Assembly (NCBI GenBank): GCA_030066975.1
Contig: JASJAO010000004.1
Span: 1-64,000 of the forward strand
Length of the DNA stretch: 64,000 bases
DNA from: Henriciella sp.
Lineage (GTDB): Bacteria; Pseudomonadota; Alphaproteobacteria; Caulobacterales; Hyphomonadaceae
Reading direction: 5' to 3'
Shown here: one piece after another, positions 1 to 9,519 of the stretch
Layout of the letters: each line of letters starts with the position of its first letter
How positions within the stretch are numbered: position 1 is the stretch's first letter
Notes under the pieces: model-generated
What the model was told of the DNA's origin: nothing
Database searches by the model: none
Seen by the model: only the letters and a program-made list of their open reading frames with translations
Made by a program: the position numbers and the translations under genes

Positions 1-60
1 CTATCCTCCCCCGCCCGCGGGGGAGGTGGGCGCAAAGCGCTCGGAGGGGGCAGGTCTCTT
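1..60. repeat. GC-rich palindromic intergenic repeat
   Basis: Positions 5-14 and 17-26 form a 10-bp perfect inverted repeat (CCTCCCCCGC / GCGGGGGAGG) with a 2-nt spacer. A purine-rich tail around 45-52 ends the element. It resembles the short GC-rich palindromic units scattered between genes in many alphaproteobacteria. The element reaches the window edge and may be incomplete. No convincing gene was found in 1-354. Confidence 0.5.
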
Positions 61-224
61 CACCGCGCGACCCTCCTCTACCAAAATCTACTCACCAAAA
101 GCCGCATCCGCGGCCGCACGTGCTGGCTTTAAGAAAAACGAGAGAAACACAGCCCTGAGCCAGGTTCTTCGAAGCGCCCGGAAATTGATCCGGTGGATCA
201 ATTTCAGCGAAGAAGGCCACGGCA

Positions 225-295
225 GTGGCTCCGACGAGCGCAGCGAGGATCGGGAACCCGCTTCGACGCCCCTGCCGCGCAGCGGCTCAGCGCTT
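225..295. repeat. Dispersed repeat, copy A
   Basis: The segment running from GACGAGCGCAGCGAGGATCG through the CTTCGACGCCC block recurs, nearly identical but in reverse orientation, at about 15371-15440. Both copies lie in non-coding gaps and carry the core GGGAACCCGCTTCGACGCCC. Reading frames across it are by-products of GC-rich composition, not genes. It behaves like a REP/BIME-type element of unknown function. Confidence 0.65.
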
Positions 296-299
296 GGCC

Positions 300-329
300 A
301 AAAAAAGCCCGGATCCATCGATCCGGGCT
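300..329 (-). terminator. Rho-independent terminator of the DUF481 gene
   Basis: A perfect 10-bp stem (306-315 with 320-329, AGCCCGGATC / GATCCGGGCT) with a 4-nt loop is followed on the minus strand by a T run (complement of the A run at 300-306). It lies 26 nt past the stop of the minus-strand gene at 355-1098. Confidence 0.85.
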
Positions 330-354
330 CTCTCAACTAGGTCGGCAAAAGCCA

Positions 355-1098
355 TTACTTCCCGAAGGCGTAAACCAGTGAGACACGGCTGATCGTGTCT
401 GTGTCTTCAAAGCCTTCCACTGGATCGGTGTCATGACGGACTTCGAAGGAAACCCGCGCCGACAGCGTGTCGGTCAGGCTTGCTGTCAGGGCCGTGATGT
501 TGCCGATCTGCGTTGAGGTTTCGGCATAAAGAACCGTGGTGTCATTGGTGAAGCCGACATTGTCGTTGAACTGATAGGCATAGTTTGACTCAGCACTCGC
601 ACCAAAGGAGTCTTCGGTGCTGACTTCGCCAGTGACCGGGTCCAGAACTTCGTCGAATTTCACACCCGGGCCGCCGCGTACGACCCAGCTCAACGCATCA
701 CCGGAATAGATTTCATAGCCGAGACCGCCGCCGACAAAGGTCCGCGATTCAAACCCGGAAAACTCATCTTGTTCATAAGAGACTTGCCCAAACCCGAACA
801 GCTTGTCGGTGATCTGACGATCAAGGTTTCCGGCCAGGAAAATCCGGTTCTTGGTCTCGTCACCATCGGTTTCGCCATAATCAGCAGACGCTTTGACGCC
901 GACAGCCCAAAGGCCAAGATCCCGGCCGAGATCGACCCCCAGGCCGAGATCGGTAGTTTCGGTGTTTCCGGTGGTCACCCCGGCGCTGAAGGACCCTTCG
1001 CCGGTCCAGCCGTCGGCGTCTTCTTGAGCGAAAGCGGGGAGAGTCATGCCGAGCGCAGCGGTCGCTGCAACCAGTTTAAGTGTCTGGGAGAATTTCAT
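355..1098 (-). CDS. DUF481 family (YdiY-like) outer-membrane beta-barrel protein
   Basis: This 247-aa protein starts with a clear Sec signal peptide ending in PAFA-QE at about residues 22-26. The mature part has alternating beta-strand composition with GNTET-type and G-[FY] patterns, and it ends in a short aromatic/Gly C-terminus (VYAFGK), as in DUF481 barrel proteins. The function of the family is not established. It is monocistronic, with its own terminator downstream, and lies tail-to-head behind aroC on the same strand. The family call rests on recognising the GNTE repeat style and the length. An unrelated small barrel is the alternative. Confidence 0.75.
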   Translation of the reverse strand: MKFSQTLKLVAATAALGMTLPAFAQEDADGWTGEGSFSAGVTTGNTETTDLGLGVDLGRDLGLWAVGVKASADYGETDGDETKNRIFLAGNLDRQITDKLFGFGQVSYEQDEFSGFESRTFVGGGLGYEIYSGDALSWVVRGGPGVKFDEVLDPVTGEVSTEDSFGASAESNYAYQFNDNVGFTNDTTVLYAETSTQIGNITALTASLTDTLSARVSFEVRHDTDPVEGFEDTDTISRVSLVYAFGK

Positions 1099-1172
1099 CT
1101 TTTTTTGCTCCTGTTGTTAGGAGCGCGCGACATGGGGCCCAAAACCTGAATTGTACATGAATTCGCTTCGGC

Positions 1173-2264
1173 CTAGCTGCCGATCTGACCACGGTGTCGC
1201 AATTTTGCATCGGCGAGAACACAGGCGAGCATCGCTTCAGCCACGGGAACCGCCCGAATCCCGACACAAGGATCATGGCGGCCTTTGGTGCGCACATCTA
1301 CCTCTTCGCCGTCTCGGGTTACCGATCTTGTTTCGGTCAGGATCGACGAAGTCGGTTTGATGGCGACGCGAACAACCACATCCTGTCCGGTTGAAAGCCC
1401 GCCAGCGACGCCGCCATTATTGTTCGACAGGAACCGCACGCCGTCATTGCCCATGCGCATTTCGTCCGCATTCTCTTCGCCAGAGAACCCCGCCGCAGCG
1501 AACCCTGCGCCAATTTCAACGCCTTTGGCGGCATTGATGCTCATCATCGCCCCCGCCAGCTCGCTGTCCAACTTGCCATAGACCGGCGCCCCCCAACCGG
1601 CGGGAACGCCGCTGGCCTGAACTTCAACAATCGCACCGGCGGAAGACCCGCTCTTGCGCGTTTCATCCAGGAAGGTCTCCCAGACCTTTGCCATATCGGC
1701 ATCCGGGCACCAGAACGGATTGTTGGCCGTTTCGTCCCAGTCCCAGTTTTCCGGATCAATCATATGCGGCCCGATCTGAACCACCGCCCCGCGGATTACG
1801 ATCTCATCACCCAGCACCCGCCGCGCGACGGCGCCTGCGGCCACGCGAGCGGCAGTTTCCCGCGCGGACGATCGACCTCCACCGCGATAGTCCCGAACTC
1901 CATATTTCTGATCGTAGGTATAGTCGGCATGGCCCGGGCGATAGCGATCACGGATTTCGCTATAGTCTTTTGAGCGCTGATCGACATTCTCGATCATCAG
2001 GCTGATCGGCGTGCCGGTCGTGACAGGTCCGTCGGTGCGGTCGTCTTCGAACACCCCTGACAGGACCTTTACCTGATCAGGTTCCTTGCGCTGGGTGACA
2101 AAGCGTGAGGTTCCGGGACGCCGCTTGTCCAGAAAGCTCTGCACGAAGGCCGCGTCGAGTGCCAATCCCGGCGGGCAGCCATCGACGATACAGCCCAGAG
2201 CCGGTCCATGGCTCTCACCCCAGGTCGTGACACGGAACAGGTGACCGAACGTATTATGCGACAT
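1173..2264 (-). CDS. aroC: Chorismate synthase
   Basis: AroC converts 5-enolpyruvylshikimate-3-phosphate to chorismate, the last common step of aromatic amino acid synthesis, in the cytoplasm with reduced FMN. The N-terminus [20 protein letters not shown] is the family signature, followed by GCPPG and the RPG...QRKEPD region. The central [12 protein letters not shown] motif and a C-terminal R-H-D-P segment are also present. An upstream in-frame start at 2309 exists, but the ATG at 2264 has a GGAAAG ribosome site and gives the usual 363-aa length, so I chose it. pdxH starts divergently 88 nt away, so the two genes share a promoter region. Confidence 0.95.
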   Translation of the reverse strand: MSHNTFGHLFRVTTWGESHGPALGCIVDGCPPGLALDAAFVQSFLDKRRPGTSRFVTQRKEPDQVKVLSGVFEDDRTDGPVTTGTPISLMIENVDQRSKDYSEIRDRYRPGHADYTYDQKYGVRDYRGGGRSSARETAARVAAGAVARRVLGDEIVIRGAVVQIGPHMIDPENWDWDETANNPFWCPDADMAKVWETFLDETRKSGSSAGAIVEVQASGVPAGWGAPVYGKLDSELAGAMMSINAAKGVEIGAGFAAAGFSGEENADEMRMGNDGVRFLSNNNGGVAGGLSTGQDVVVRVAIKPTSSILTETRSVTRDGEEVDVRTKGRHDPCVGIRAVPVAEAMLACVLADAKLRHRGQIGS

Positions 2265-2352
2265 GTGGGACTTTCCGTAGTTGAGCGTTTCGCGGTGTCC
2301 TATATGCAATTGCCTGAACTAACAAACCGCCAATCTGGCCGAAGGACATAAG

Positions 2353-3018
2353 ATGAGTGACGAGAGCGCCGCCATTCCACCCAGCCCCACCGCAGCTGAT
2401 TATGCCGCTGAGGTCGATCGCCCGCTCATCCCGAAGGTCAGCGATCCGATCGCCTTGCTGGAAAAGTGGTTGGCCGAAGCGCGTAAAACCGAACCAAATG
2501 ATAGCAGCGCGATGTCGCTGGCTACGGTGGACGCAGAAGGCATGCCGGATGTCCGGATCGTGCTGCTACGCGGGATTTCGGCGGACGAAGGCCTGAAATT
2601 CTACACCAATTATGAGAGCACCAAAGCGGTTCAACTTGAGGCGAGCGGCAAGGCGGCGCTCTGTCTGCACTGGAAGAGCCTGCGCCGACAGGTTCGCGTC
2701 AGAGGGACGATCTCTCGCGCAACCGCCGCCGACTCCGATGCCTATTTCAATCGTCGCACGGCCCAAAGCCGGATCAGCGCGATTGCCTCGGACCAATCAC
2801 GCCCGCTCACGGATCGAAATGTCTTCGACCAGCGCGTCGCCGAAATCTCAGCCATCTACGGCGATGATGATGACATTCCGCGCCCGGCCCATTGGGGCGG
2901 CTATTGCATTCAGCCGACCGAAATCGAGTTCTGGCAGGACCAGGCCTTCCGCATGCATGACCGTTTGAGATTCAAACGCGATGGGGAGGGTTGGACCTCA
3001 GGTCGGCTTTATCCCTAG
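2353..3018 (+). CDS. pdxH: Pyridoxamine/pyridoxine 5'-phosphate oxidase
   Basis: PdxH is the FMN enzyme that makes pyridoxal 5'-phosphate. The 221-aa protein shows the FMN-binding block (A-M-S-L-A-T-V-D-A..G-x-P-D-V-R-I-V-L-L-R), the FYTNY-S-K stretch, the L-C-L-H-W-K-S-L-R-R-Q-V-R-V-R-G block, and the S-x-Q-S-R-P motif. It ends in the typical R-L-Y-P. AAGGA lies about 7 nt before the ATG. The last 4 nt overlap the end of the convergent lipoprotein gene. Confidence 0.95.
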   Translation: MSDESAAIPPSPTAADYAAEVDRPLIPKVSDPIALLEKWLAEARKTEPNDSSAMSLATVDAEGMPDVRIVLLRGISADEGLKFYTNYESTKAVQLEASGKAALCLHWKSLRRQVRVRGTISRATAADSDAYFNRRTAQSRISAIASDQSRPLTDRNVFDQRVAEISAIYGDDDDIPRPAHWGGYCIQPTEIEFWQDQAFRMHDRLRFKRDGEGWTSGRLYP

Positions 3019-3671
3019 CTCGCACACCTACGAAACAGCATTTCGGCGATTCCTTCGTCGCCGCGGTCCATGATCCATTCGTTGCTGAGCGTGACAAAAT
3101 CGACATCAGGGTGTGAGCGGACAAACAGGGTCAGACTGTACTGTTCCGGGGACGAGGCCGGTTCTACACAGGTGTGGGCGATGGCCTGAAATGTCAGGTC
3201 GTTCTGGCCCGGCGCTTCTTCTCTCATGACCTGCAATACGCTGTCTGCTGCCGCGATGGCCGGTTTGTCGGCGTCTTCCAGGGCAAATGTCGTGATGTAG
3301 AAACCCTCCCGCGCTTCGGCGTTCAGCAGCTCGCTTTCAATCCCGCTTGTCTCCCGCAGTTTGAGCAGTTCATCCACCTTGGTTTGGCCGTCAGGCCCGG
3401 TGGCTTTCAGCTCGAACTCCACCCCGGTGTCGGTGATCCGGAATTCGTCGCGCAGGCGCACCGCGACTTCGAGGCCTCGCAAGTCATTCTCCAAAGGATT
3501 GATCGACCCGATGACAGAGTCTGCGATCTCCTCCATATCCGCGTCTTCATCAGCCAGGCGCAAGGGCATCTCGACTGGTGGCTCTTCAGCGGTGAGATCA
3601 CTCACCGGCGGTTCAGCCGGAGAACACGCAGCAATCGCCAAAGCGAAAAGGATGGGGAGGGCAGGGCGCAT
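3015..3671 (-). CDS. Lipoprotein of unknown function
   Basis: The 218-aa product has a lipoprotein signal peptide (MRPALPILFALAIAAC) with the lipid-accepting Cys at residue 16, so it should be membrane-anchored in the envelope. The mature part is acidic, starts with a Pro/Glu-rich linker, and contains three further Cys (two near the C-terminus) that might form disulfides. I do not recognise the fold. It lies between pdxH (convergent, 4-nt overlap) and the S9 peptidase on the same strand, separated from it by 123 nt. No function can be proposed. Confidence 0.7.
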   Translation of the reverse strand: MRPALPILFALAIAACSPAEPPVSDLTAEEPPVEMPLRLADEDADMEEIADSVIGSINPLENDLRGLEVAVRLRDEFRITDTGVEFELKATGPDGQTKVDELLKLRETSGIESELLNAEAREGFYITTFALEDADKPAIAAADSVLQVMREEAPGQNDLTFQAIAHTCVEPASSPEQYSLTLFVRSHPDVDFVTLSNEWIMDRGDEGIAEMLFRRCAS

Positions 3672-3794
3672 TATCGGTATCCTTGTTTTTGGTCAGCCTA
3701 ACGGCAAAACCCGAAACGGCGCAATGACAAGTCCATGAGGACACCGTCAGCCGTTGCGAAAACGACTGGCAGCCCTTGCGCGGACAAACCCGGA

Positions 3795-5789
3795 TCAGTC
3801 CTCTACAGGCTCAGCTTTGAGATAGGTGTCGAGGAAGTCGACATAGGCATCGGAAGCCGCGATCTTGTTTTCGCGGCGCCGGAAGCCATGGCCTTCATCC
3901 GGGAAAACCACATACTCCACCGGGACACCGTTCGCTCGAACCGCGTCGACGATTTCATCGCTTTCGACCTGCAGGACACGCGGGTCATTGGCGCCTTGGA
4001 CCACCAGCATCGGCTTCACGATGTTCTCGGCATGGAACAGAGGAGAGATTGCCCGAAGACGTTCGCTATCTGTCGCCGGATCGCCCATCTCATTGTAAAG
4101 CCAACCGCGAATGGCGCCCCACCATGGCGGAACACTTTCAAGCGTACGCAGCCAATTGGTGACACCGAAAATGTTGATACCGACGTCAAACTCTTCCGGA
4201 TGAAAAGCGAGTGCGGCCGCAGTGATATAGCCGCCATAGGAGCCGCCCATCACGCCCACCTTGTCGGCATCGATCCAGTCGAGGCCACGCAAATAATCGC
4301 CTGCTTTGACAATATCCATCAGGTCTTCTTCGCCATGGCGCCGGTCGTCCATGTGGAAGAAGGTCTTGCCATAGCCTGATGAGCCACGATTGTTTGCGGC
4401 GTAGATCGCATAGCCATGATTGACGAGGTGTTGGATCGTGGCGTTATAGCCGCGCGTGCTTTGTCCGCCCGGGCCGCCATGCACCCAGACCATCGCTGGA
4501 ACAGGTGTCTCGGCTGAGGCCTGTTTCGGCTTGTACAGAATGCCGGGAATGACCACACCGTCAAAGCTCTCGAACCGCTCAACCGTTGCGGTGACAAGAT
4601 GGTCTTCGTTGATTGCCGGGTTCAGCGCATCGGTCAGGCGAACGGCGTCCTCGCCAAGCGCCATATGATAGAGGTTGCGCGGCGACGTGTCGGTGTTCAG
4701 ACCAAATACAATCCGGCTTTCATCCCGTGAGAACCGAACCTGACTGAGTTCACCCTCTGGCACGCCTTTCAACTCGACCGCTTCTCCGGTCTCTGAATCA
4801 AGGATGGTCAGGTCCGTCAACGCATCGGCATTGATGGCCGAGACCTGATACCGACCGCTTGGCGATTCAAACACAAAGCTGACATCCCAGTCGGCTTCAA
4901 TCAGCGGTGCTTTCTCCCCGGTTTCAACATCGTAAGTCCAGGCTTGCGAAAACTCACCAAACTCGTTCGTCGAGTAGATGAGGTTTGCGCTGTCTTCGGT
5001 GAAGTCATAGCTCGAATGCGCGACCGCGCCTTCATACTGATGTTCGGTTATCAGAACCGGCACGGGCGTCTCGGCATGCATATCCACGATGTGAATGTCC
5101 GTGTCTGCACTGGTGACCACTTCATCGAGAGCGGCCCAGCGCCCGTCGGAACTGATCGCGCCGGGGTTGTAGCCCGGGTTTTCAAACAGACGCTTACGGG
5201 CGTAGCCGTCGGTCGTGTAGGAATAGAGGTCAAACGCGGCCGGATCGCGCTCATTGGTCCAGAGGTAGAACAGGTCGCCGCTTTCGTGCCAGCCGCCGAA
5301 TGACGCCTTCACATTCTCGCCCGGGGTCAGATCCTTGAGCGTACCGTCCAGTTCGCGGACATAGACATGGGTGAGTTCATTCCCGCCTTGATCAGCGGTC
5401 ACCAGGATACGATCATCGTTCGGGAAGAAGGACTGCGCAAAGTGTGCATCGGTCTCTGAATTGGTCAGTTGGGTGACACTACCATCGCTGCTGATTGCCA
5501 CGGCGTTGTACACGCCGGACGCATCAGAGGTGCCGAGGATGCGTGTGCCATCGACCGAAAAGGCATGGCCATCACTGCTGGCGAGCGAAAAGCTGGTTGT
5601 CTGGAAGAAAGTCTCCGCAGAATAGTTTGGCATGTCGGCTTTTTCGACCGCAACAGCTTCAACGATTTCGTCGAGCGCTTCGGCCACGGGCGGTTCGTCA
5701 GCGACAACTGGCACAGTCTGAGCGGCCTGTGTTGCACACGCGGTCAGAAGTGCCAGCGCTGCAGCACCCATTGCGAGTTTCGTCTTCAT
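3795..5789 (-). CDS. Secreted S9 family (prolyl oligopeptidase-like) serine peptidase
   Basis: The 664-aa protein has an N-terminal lipoprotein-like signal ([18 protein letters not shown]). An N-terminal beta-propeller region of about 370 residues follows, with repeated FSxDGR/S-type blades. The C-terminal alpha/beta-hydrolase domain carries GGSYGGY (nucleophile Ser near 517), Asp near 602 (GANDPRV) and His near 634 (DEGHGF). It should cleave short peptides in the periplasm or at the cell surface. An in-frame start 27 nt upstream is possible, but GGAGGG sits just before the ATG at 5789. The gene is divergent from the SDR gene, with 115 nt between them. Confidence 0.9.
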   Translation of the reverse strand: MKTKLAMGAAALALLTACATQAAQTVPVVADEPPVAEALDEIVEAVAVEKADMPNYSAETFFQTTSFSLASSDGHAFSVDGTRILGTSDASGVYNAVAISSDGSVTQLTNSETDAHFAQSFFPNDDRILVTADQGGNELTHVYVRELDGTLKDLTPGENVKASFGGWHESGDLFYLWTNERDPAAFDLYSYTTDGYARKRLFENPGYNPGAISSDGRWAALDEVVTSADTDIHIVDMHAETPVPVLITEHQYEGAVAHSSYDFTEDSANLIYSTNEFGEFSQAWTYDVETGEKAPLIEADWDVSFVFESPSGRYQVSAINADALTDLTILDSETGEAVELKGVPEGELSQVRFSRDESRIVFGLNTDTSPRNLYHMALGEDAVRLTDALNPAINEDHLVTATVERFESFDGVVIPGILYKPKQASAETPVPAMVWVHGGPGGQSTRGYNATIQHLVNHGYAIYAANNRGSSGYGKTFFHMDDRRHGEEDLMDIVKAGDYLRGLDWIDADKVGVMGGSYGGYITAAALAFHPEEFDVGINIFGVTNWLRTLESVPPWWGAIRGWLYNEMGDPATDSERLRAISPLFHAENIVKPMLVVQGANDPRVLQVESDEIVDAVRANGVPVEYVVFPDEGHGFRRRENKIAASDAYVDFLDTYLKAEPVED

Positions 5790-5904
5790 GGTTACCCTCC
5801 ATTTGGTGAGCGACACTGAGCACTCTTAAGGGCATTGTGGCAAGAGCTGAGATTAATGGATTTGAGTTGAGACGTGCGTGTCTCGCTAAATACCGGAGGG
5901 AAAT

Positions 5905-6714
5905 ATGTCGGATATCGAGACTTACGCAGGAAAACTTGCCCTGGTGACGGGCGCTGGAGATGGCATCGGGGAAGTGCTCGCCAAGGGGTTTGCCGGCATG
6001 GGCATGACCGTCTGCGTTCAGGATATCCGGCCTGAGGCGGCTGAGCGCGTCGCAACCGAGATTGGCGGTGGGGCCTTCCCGCTGATCTATGATGTCAGTG
6101 ACTATGACGCCTGTGTTGCGGCCGCCGAGGATCTGAAAGCGCACGGTCCGCTCAACTTGCTCTGGATTAATGCGGGCGTTGGCGTAGGGGCGCCTATCAT
6201 TGCTGGAAAACCGAAAGCGGTGAACTGGGCCTTTGATGTCAATGTCCGCGGCGTGATCTGGACGGCGCAGGCTTTCATGCCATTGATGGAGGATGCAGAG
6301 GAGCCGCGGCATGTCGGCGTCACTGCCTCAACCGCGGCGCTGCGTCCGCCAGAAGGCGATTTCCCGCTTTATGCCACCACCAAACATGCCACCTTTGCCA
6401 TCGCAGAGGCGTTGCGGGGCGAACTCAGCCGGGACGGGATTGGCACAACCATTCTCTGCCCCGGGCTGTTCAATACCAATATCTGGGACGGCGCCAAAGC
6501 CCGGCCGGAGCGGTTCGGCGGCGCCCGCCACATGGATCCGGCCATCGCAACCATGTGGAAAGAGGCCAAGCGGCCGGACTTGATGTGGCCGCACATCGAG
6601 CGCACGGTTGGGCAGGGCGGCGGGTATCTGGTCTGTGCGACAGACGATGGAGAGACGAAATCAGCGTTCGAAGCCCGGGCTGCCGAGATTTCGTCCGCAA
6701 TCGTGGAGGTCTAA
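5905..6714 (+). CDS. SDR family NAD(P)-dependent oxidoreductase
   Basis: This 269-aa classical short-chain dehydrogenase has a Rossmann fold. It shows the TGAGDGIG cofactor motif (residues 15-22), INAG in place of NNAG (88-91), a catalytic Ser near 142 and the Y156-x-x-x-K160 pair (YATTK). Asp40 (VQD) after beta-strand 2 favours NAD over NADP. The substrate is unknown. The gene is 3 nt upstream of the DUF4345 gene and likely co-transcribed with it and the HAD/Atp12 genes. The start has GGAGGGAAAT upstream. Confidence 0.88.
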   Translation: MSDIETYAGKLALVTGAGDGIGEVLAKGFAGMGMTVCVQDIRPEAAERVATEIGGGAFPLIYDVSDYDACVAAAEDLKAHGPLNLLWINAGVGVGAPIIAGKPKAVNWAFDVNVRGVIWTAQAFMPLMEDAEEPRHVGVTASTAALRPPEGDFPLYATTKHATFAIAEALRGELSRDGIGTTILCPGLFNTNIWDGAKARPERFGGARHMDPAIATMWKEAKRPDLMWPHIERTVGQGGGYLVCATDDGETKSAFEARAAEISSAIVEV

Positions 6715-6717
6715 TTC

Positions 6718-7104
6718 ATGAAACTTGGCTTGCAGATCATGCTAGGGGTTCTCTCACTGATCCCAGTTCTTTTCGCCGCTCTCGGCGTCCTGCAGGGGGC
6801 TGGCTATCACATGCCGGACGGCGGCTATGTCGCGGCGCTGGATAATCAGTATCGTTACACATCCGGGACCTATATCCTTGTGTCCTTGATGCTCTGGTAT
6901 TGTATCCCCAGTATCGAAAAACATTTCAAACTGTTGGCCATGGTGTGTGCGGCTCTGGTCCTTGGTGGCCTTGGTCGCCTGGTCTCACACCTGACCGTGG
7001 GTCCGGGATCGGATGAACAATTTGCCGGAATGATCCTCGAGCTCGGATCACCGCTTTTCCTTGTCTGGCAAATGGCGGTTGCGAGAAAGGCAAACGCCGC
7101 CTAA
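6718..7104 (+). CDS. DUF4345 family small membrane protein
   Basis: The 128-aa protein has four predicted transmembrane helices (about residues 5-25, 50-65, 70-90 and 103-120). A G-x-L-x-R-x-x-S motif lies in the third hydrophobic segment, and the layout and length fit the DUF4345 family of uncharacterised integral membrane proteins. It follows the SDR gene by 3 nt (stop, ttc, ATG) and precedes the HAD gene by 10 nt, which implies translational coupling. No biochemical role is known. Confidence 0.75.
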   Translation: MKLGLQIMLGVLSLIPVLFAALGVLQGAGYHMPDGGYVAALDNQYRYTSGTYILVSLMLWYCIPSIEKHFKLLAMVCAALVLGGLGRLVSHLTVGPGSDEQFAGMILELGSPLFLVWQMAVARKANAA

Positions 7105-7114
7105 AGCGGCGGCC

Positions 7115-7795
7115 ATGAGCCTCAGACTTGCGATATTTGATCTCGATGGGACCCTGGTCGACAGCCGTCAGATTATCCAGGGCGCTATGGTGCGCGCGTT
7201 TGAGGATTTGGATCTCACCCCGCCGGATTATGAGCAAACCCGGCGCGTGGTTGGGTTGGGGCTGTTTGAAGCCTGCCAGACACTCGCGCCTGCCGACCTC
7301 CCTCGGTCCAAGCTTGAACAACTGGTCGAAACCTATCGCGGCGCGTTCGTAAAACTTCGCGCCGAAGGGGCCGGATTCGAACCCCTTTATGAGGGCGCGC
7401 GGGAAAGTGTGGAGCGGCTCGCCAATCAAGGCTGGTTGCTTGCGATCGCAACCGGGAAGGCCCGCCGTGGAATCGATGCCTTTTTTGAACAACACCAGAT
7501 GCGCGAGATGTTCGATACGACCTGGTGCGCGGATGATGGACCAGGAAAACCTCATCCCTTTATGATCGAAGAAGCGATGAAGGCTGTTGGCGCTGAGCCC
7601 GCGCAATCTCTCATTATCGGGGACGCCGTGCATGATATTCGCATGGGCCGCAATGCCGGGGTCCACACGCTGGGCGTTAGCTGGGGTTTCGGCGAGGATC
7701 ACGAACTCGAGGCCGTCGGCGCGCATGAAATCCATCATAGTTTCGAGACTCTGAACAAGAGTTTGGATGTGTTTGGAGGGCGCTTACCGGCATGA
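7115..7795 (+). CDS. HAD-superfamily hydrolase, phosphoglycolate phosphatase-like
   Basis: The 226-aa protein contains the four HAD motifs: D-L-D-G-T-L-V-D-S at the N-terminus (nucleophile Asp and acid Asp), A-T-G-K as motif II, K-P-H-P as motif III Lys, and I-I-G-D-A-V-H-D as motif IV. An alpha-helical cap lies between motifs I and II, as in Gph/PGP subfamily I-A phosphatases. An in-frame start at 7061 overlaps the DUF4345 gene; I place the start at 7115 (MSLRLAIFDLDGTLVDS), where the family begins. Its stop overlaps the Atp12 start by 4 nt. A HAD phosphatase beside Atp12 is a recurring alphaproteobacterial pair. Confidence 0.9.
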   Translation: MSLRLAIFDLDGTLVDSRQIIQGAMVRAFEDLDLTPPDYEQTRRVVGLGLFEACQTLAPADLPRSKLEQLVETYRGAFVKLRAEGAGFEPLYEGARESVERLANQGWLLAIATGKARRGIDAFFEQHQMREMFDTTWCADDGPGKPHPFMIEEAMKAVGAEPAQSLIIGDAVHDIRMGRNAGVHTLGVSWGFGEDHELEAVGAHEIHHSFETLNKSLDVFGGRLPA

Positions 7796-8502
7796 CTCCA
7801 ACTGACGCTCCCAAACGCTTCTACAAATCCGTAGCTGTCGCACCGGCTGGTGACGCGTTCACCATCGAGCTGGATGGTCGGCCCGTCAAAACGCCAGCCC
7901 GTGCGCCGCTGCAGCTGCCGACGACAGACCTGGCCGCGGCACTGGCGGGTGAGTGGGATAGCCAGGGCGAGACGCTCGATATGGCCAGCATGACACTGAC
8001 CAAGCTCGCCAATGTTGCCATTGACCGCACGCCCGGCAACCGGACGGGCATGGCGGACGAACTCGCCAAATACGCGGAGACCGATGTGGTCTGCTATTTC
8101 GCCGAGGGACCAACGCCGCTGCGCGAGCGCCAACAGGCAGCCTGGACGCCATGGCGCGACTGGGCCGGGAAGACGCTGAATGTGGTCCTTCTGCCGGTTG
8201 AGGGGATTGTCGCCGCGCCGCAACCTCCTGCGTCTCTGGAAGCCGTTCGACAGCATGCCTTGGCGCTGGATGCTTTCAGCCTGACCGGGCTGAGCTGGGG
8301 GTGCGGCCTGTTCGGATCAGCAGTTCTGGCGCTGGCGGTAGAACAAGGCGCGTTGCCAGCAGCAGAAGCGCTGTCGCTCTCCTGTGTCGATGAAGATTGG
8401 CAGATTGAGCAATGGGGTGAGGACGCTGACGCGGCCGCCGCCCGGGCTGTGCGTGAAGCAGAATGTGCTGCGCTGCAGACCTGGTTTGACGCACTGAGCT
8501 GA
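7792..8502 (+). CDS. Atp12 family F1-ATPase assembly chaperone
   Basis: The 236-aa protein is a bacterial homologue of mitochondrial Atp12, which binds the alpha subunit of F1-ATPase during assembly. Diagnostic parts are K-R-F-Y-K near the N-terminus, L-D-G-R-P-V-K-T-P, the A-x-E-W-D-x-Q block, M-T-L-T-K-L-A-N-x-A-I-D, and D-x-V-C-Y-F-A-E-G-P. W-D and W-G residues occur near the C-terminus. It is co-translated with the HAD gene by an ATGA overlap. This family is largely restricted to alphaproteobacteria and mitochondria, which supports the taxonomic call. Confidence 0.9.
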   Translation: MTPTDAPKRFYKSVAVAPAGDAFTIELDGRPVKTPARAPLQLPTTDLAAALAGEWDSQGETLDMASMTLTKLANVAIDRTPGNRTGMADELAKYAETDVVCYFAEGPTPLRERQQAAWTPWRDWAGKTLNVVLLPVEGIVAAPQPPASLEAVRQHALALDAFSLTGLSWGCGLFGSAVLALAVEQGALPAAEALSLSCVDEDWQIEQWGEDADAAAARAVREAECAALQTWFDALS

Positions 8503-8661
8503 CGCGCCCATCGCCGATACTTCCTCCAGTTCAGAAGACGAATCCGCGCGTTCTCACTTCTGCTGCACTTTGTCCGACGGATTATCTCATTGGGCACGTT
8601 GAATGCGTAACGCGGCCTGTTGGACGTGTTTCAGACATTCATACTTTAGGAGATAGCAGCC

Positions 8662-9354
8662 ATGAGAAACGTCCTCCCAAACCGGGTGAGTATCGCGCTT
8701 GCCAGTCTTGCGATATCGACATCGGCACTGCTCACGGCTGGGTCAGCCCAGGCCCAGGTCGGTGAGCGTGTAGATAATCGCGTTGAGCGACGTGGCGCAG
8801 CGGTCGACCGCGCAGTGGATCGCGGTCCACTCGACCGCGCCGAAGATCGGATAGACCGCCGTCATCGCGTCGGCCCGCCCCCTGTGACCTGGAAAGCGCC
8901 GCGCGTGCGCCGTGCGGTGGCGCCGCCGCCCGTGCGTCCTGTGCGCCGCCCGGTGGTTGTTGCACCGCGTGCCCGGGTCGTCCGCGGTGTAAGCGTCTAT
9001 CGCTACTATGGACCCACCATTTACGGCTATGGATACCACTATGTCGACGATGACGCGTTTCCATGGCTGGCCTTCACAGCGATCACGCTGAAAGTGCTCG
9101 ACCTGATGAATGAGGAACAGGTCAGAGCACATGAACAAGCACAGATCGAAGCGACCGCATCAAGTGTAGGCGAGGAAATCTATTGGGAGCAGGGCGATGC
9201 CACGGGGTCTGTTACTGCACTCCGCCAGGGCACAAATACGTCTGGCGAGCAGTGCCGCGAGTTCTATCACAATGTCAAAATCGGCGATCAGGTTGAAGAG
9301 GCCTATGGCATTGCCTGCCTGCAGCCCGATGGCGCCTGGCGGGTGCTCGACTAG
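8662..9354 (+). CDS. Exported protein with a 17-kDa surface-antigen-like C-terminal domain
   Basis: The 230-aa protein has a signal peptide ending in AQA (about residue 32). An Arg/Asp-rich segment with repeated V-D-R-A-V-D-R type heptads follows, then a Pro/Arg/Val-rich stretch (about 70-110) and a Tyr/Gly-rich patch. The C-terminus (about 165-230) has G-E-Q-C-R-E-F and A-Y-G-I-A-C-x-Q-P-D-G-x-W, the pattern of the rickettsial 17-kDa antigen domain found in many alphaproteobacterial envelope proteins. A good AGGAGA site lies before the ATG. The middle of the protein is low complexity and may bind the cell envelope. Its function is unknown. Confidence 0.75.
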   Translation: MRNVLPNRVSIALASLAISTSALLTAGSAQAQVGERVDNRVERRGAAVDRAVDRGPLDRAEDRIDRRHRVGPPPVTWKAPRVRRAVAPPPVRPVRRPVVVAPRARVVRGVSVYRYYGPTIYGYGYHYVDDDAFPWLAFTAITLKVLDLMNEEQVRAHEQAQIEATASSVGEEIYWEQGDATGSVTALRQGTNTSGEQCREFYHNVKIGDQVEEAYGIACLQPDGAWRVLD

Positions 9355-9397
9355 AGCCCTGTTTTCCAACCCAAGCTTTTCCTGACATCCACTTGGT

Positions 9398-9427
9398 AGC
9401 TTCCGTCCGTATGCAAGGACGGAAGCT
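9398..9427. terminator. Perfect 11-bp inverted repeat, possible terminator
   Basis: AGCTTCCGTCC (9398-9408) pairs perfectly with GGACGGAAGCT (9417-9427) around an 8-nt spacer. It lies 44 nt past the stop of the 17-kDa-like gene and 93 nt before the GST gene. No T run follows on either strand, so a Rho-independent terminator is only one reading. An operator for the GST gene is another. Confidence 0.4.
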
Positions 9428-9519
9428 GCATCGCGACCGGTGCCGTAAACCGCAATGATTTGGCCGATGTTTTTTGGCTGGTTCACTGCGCAGTAGAGCA
9501 AGACGTCAGGACCCAAAGA

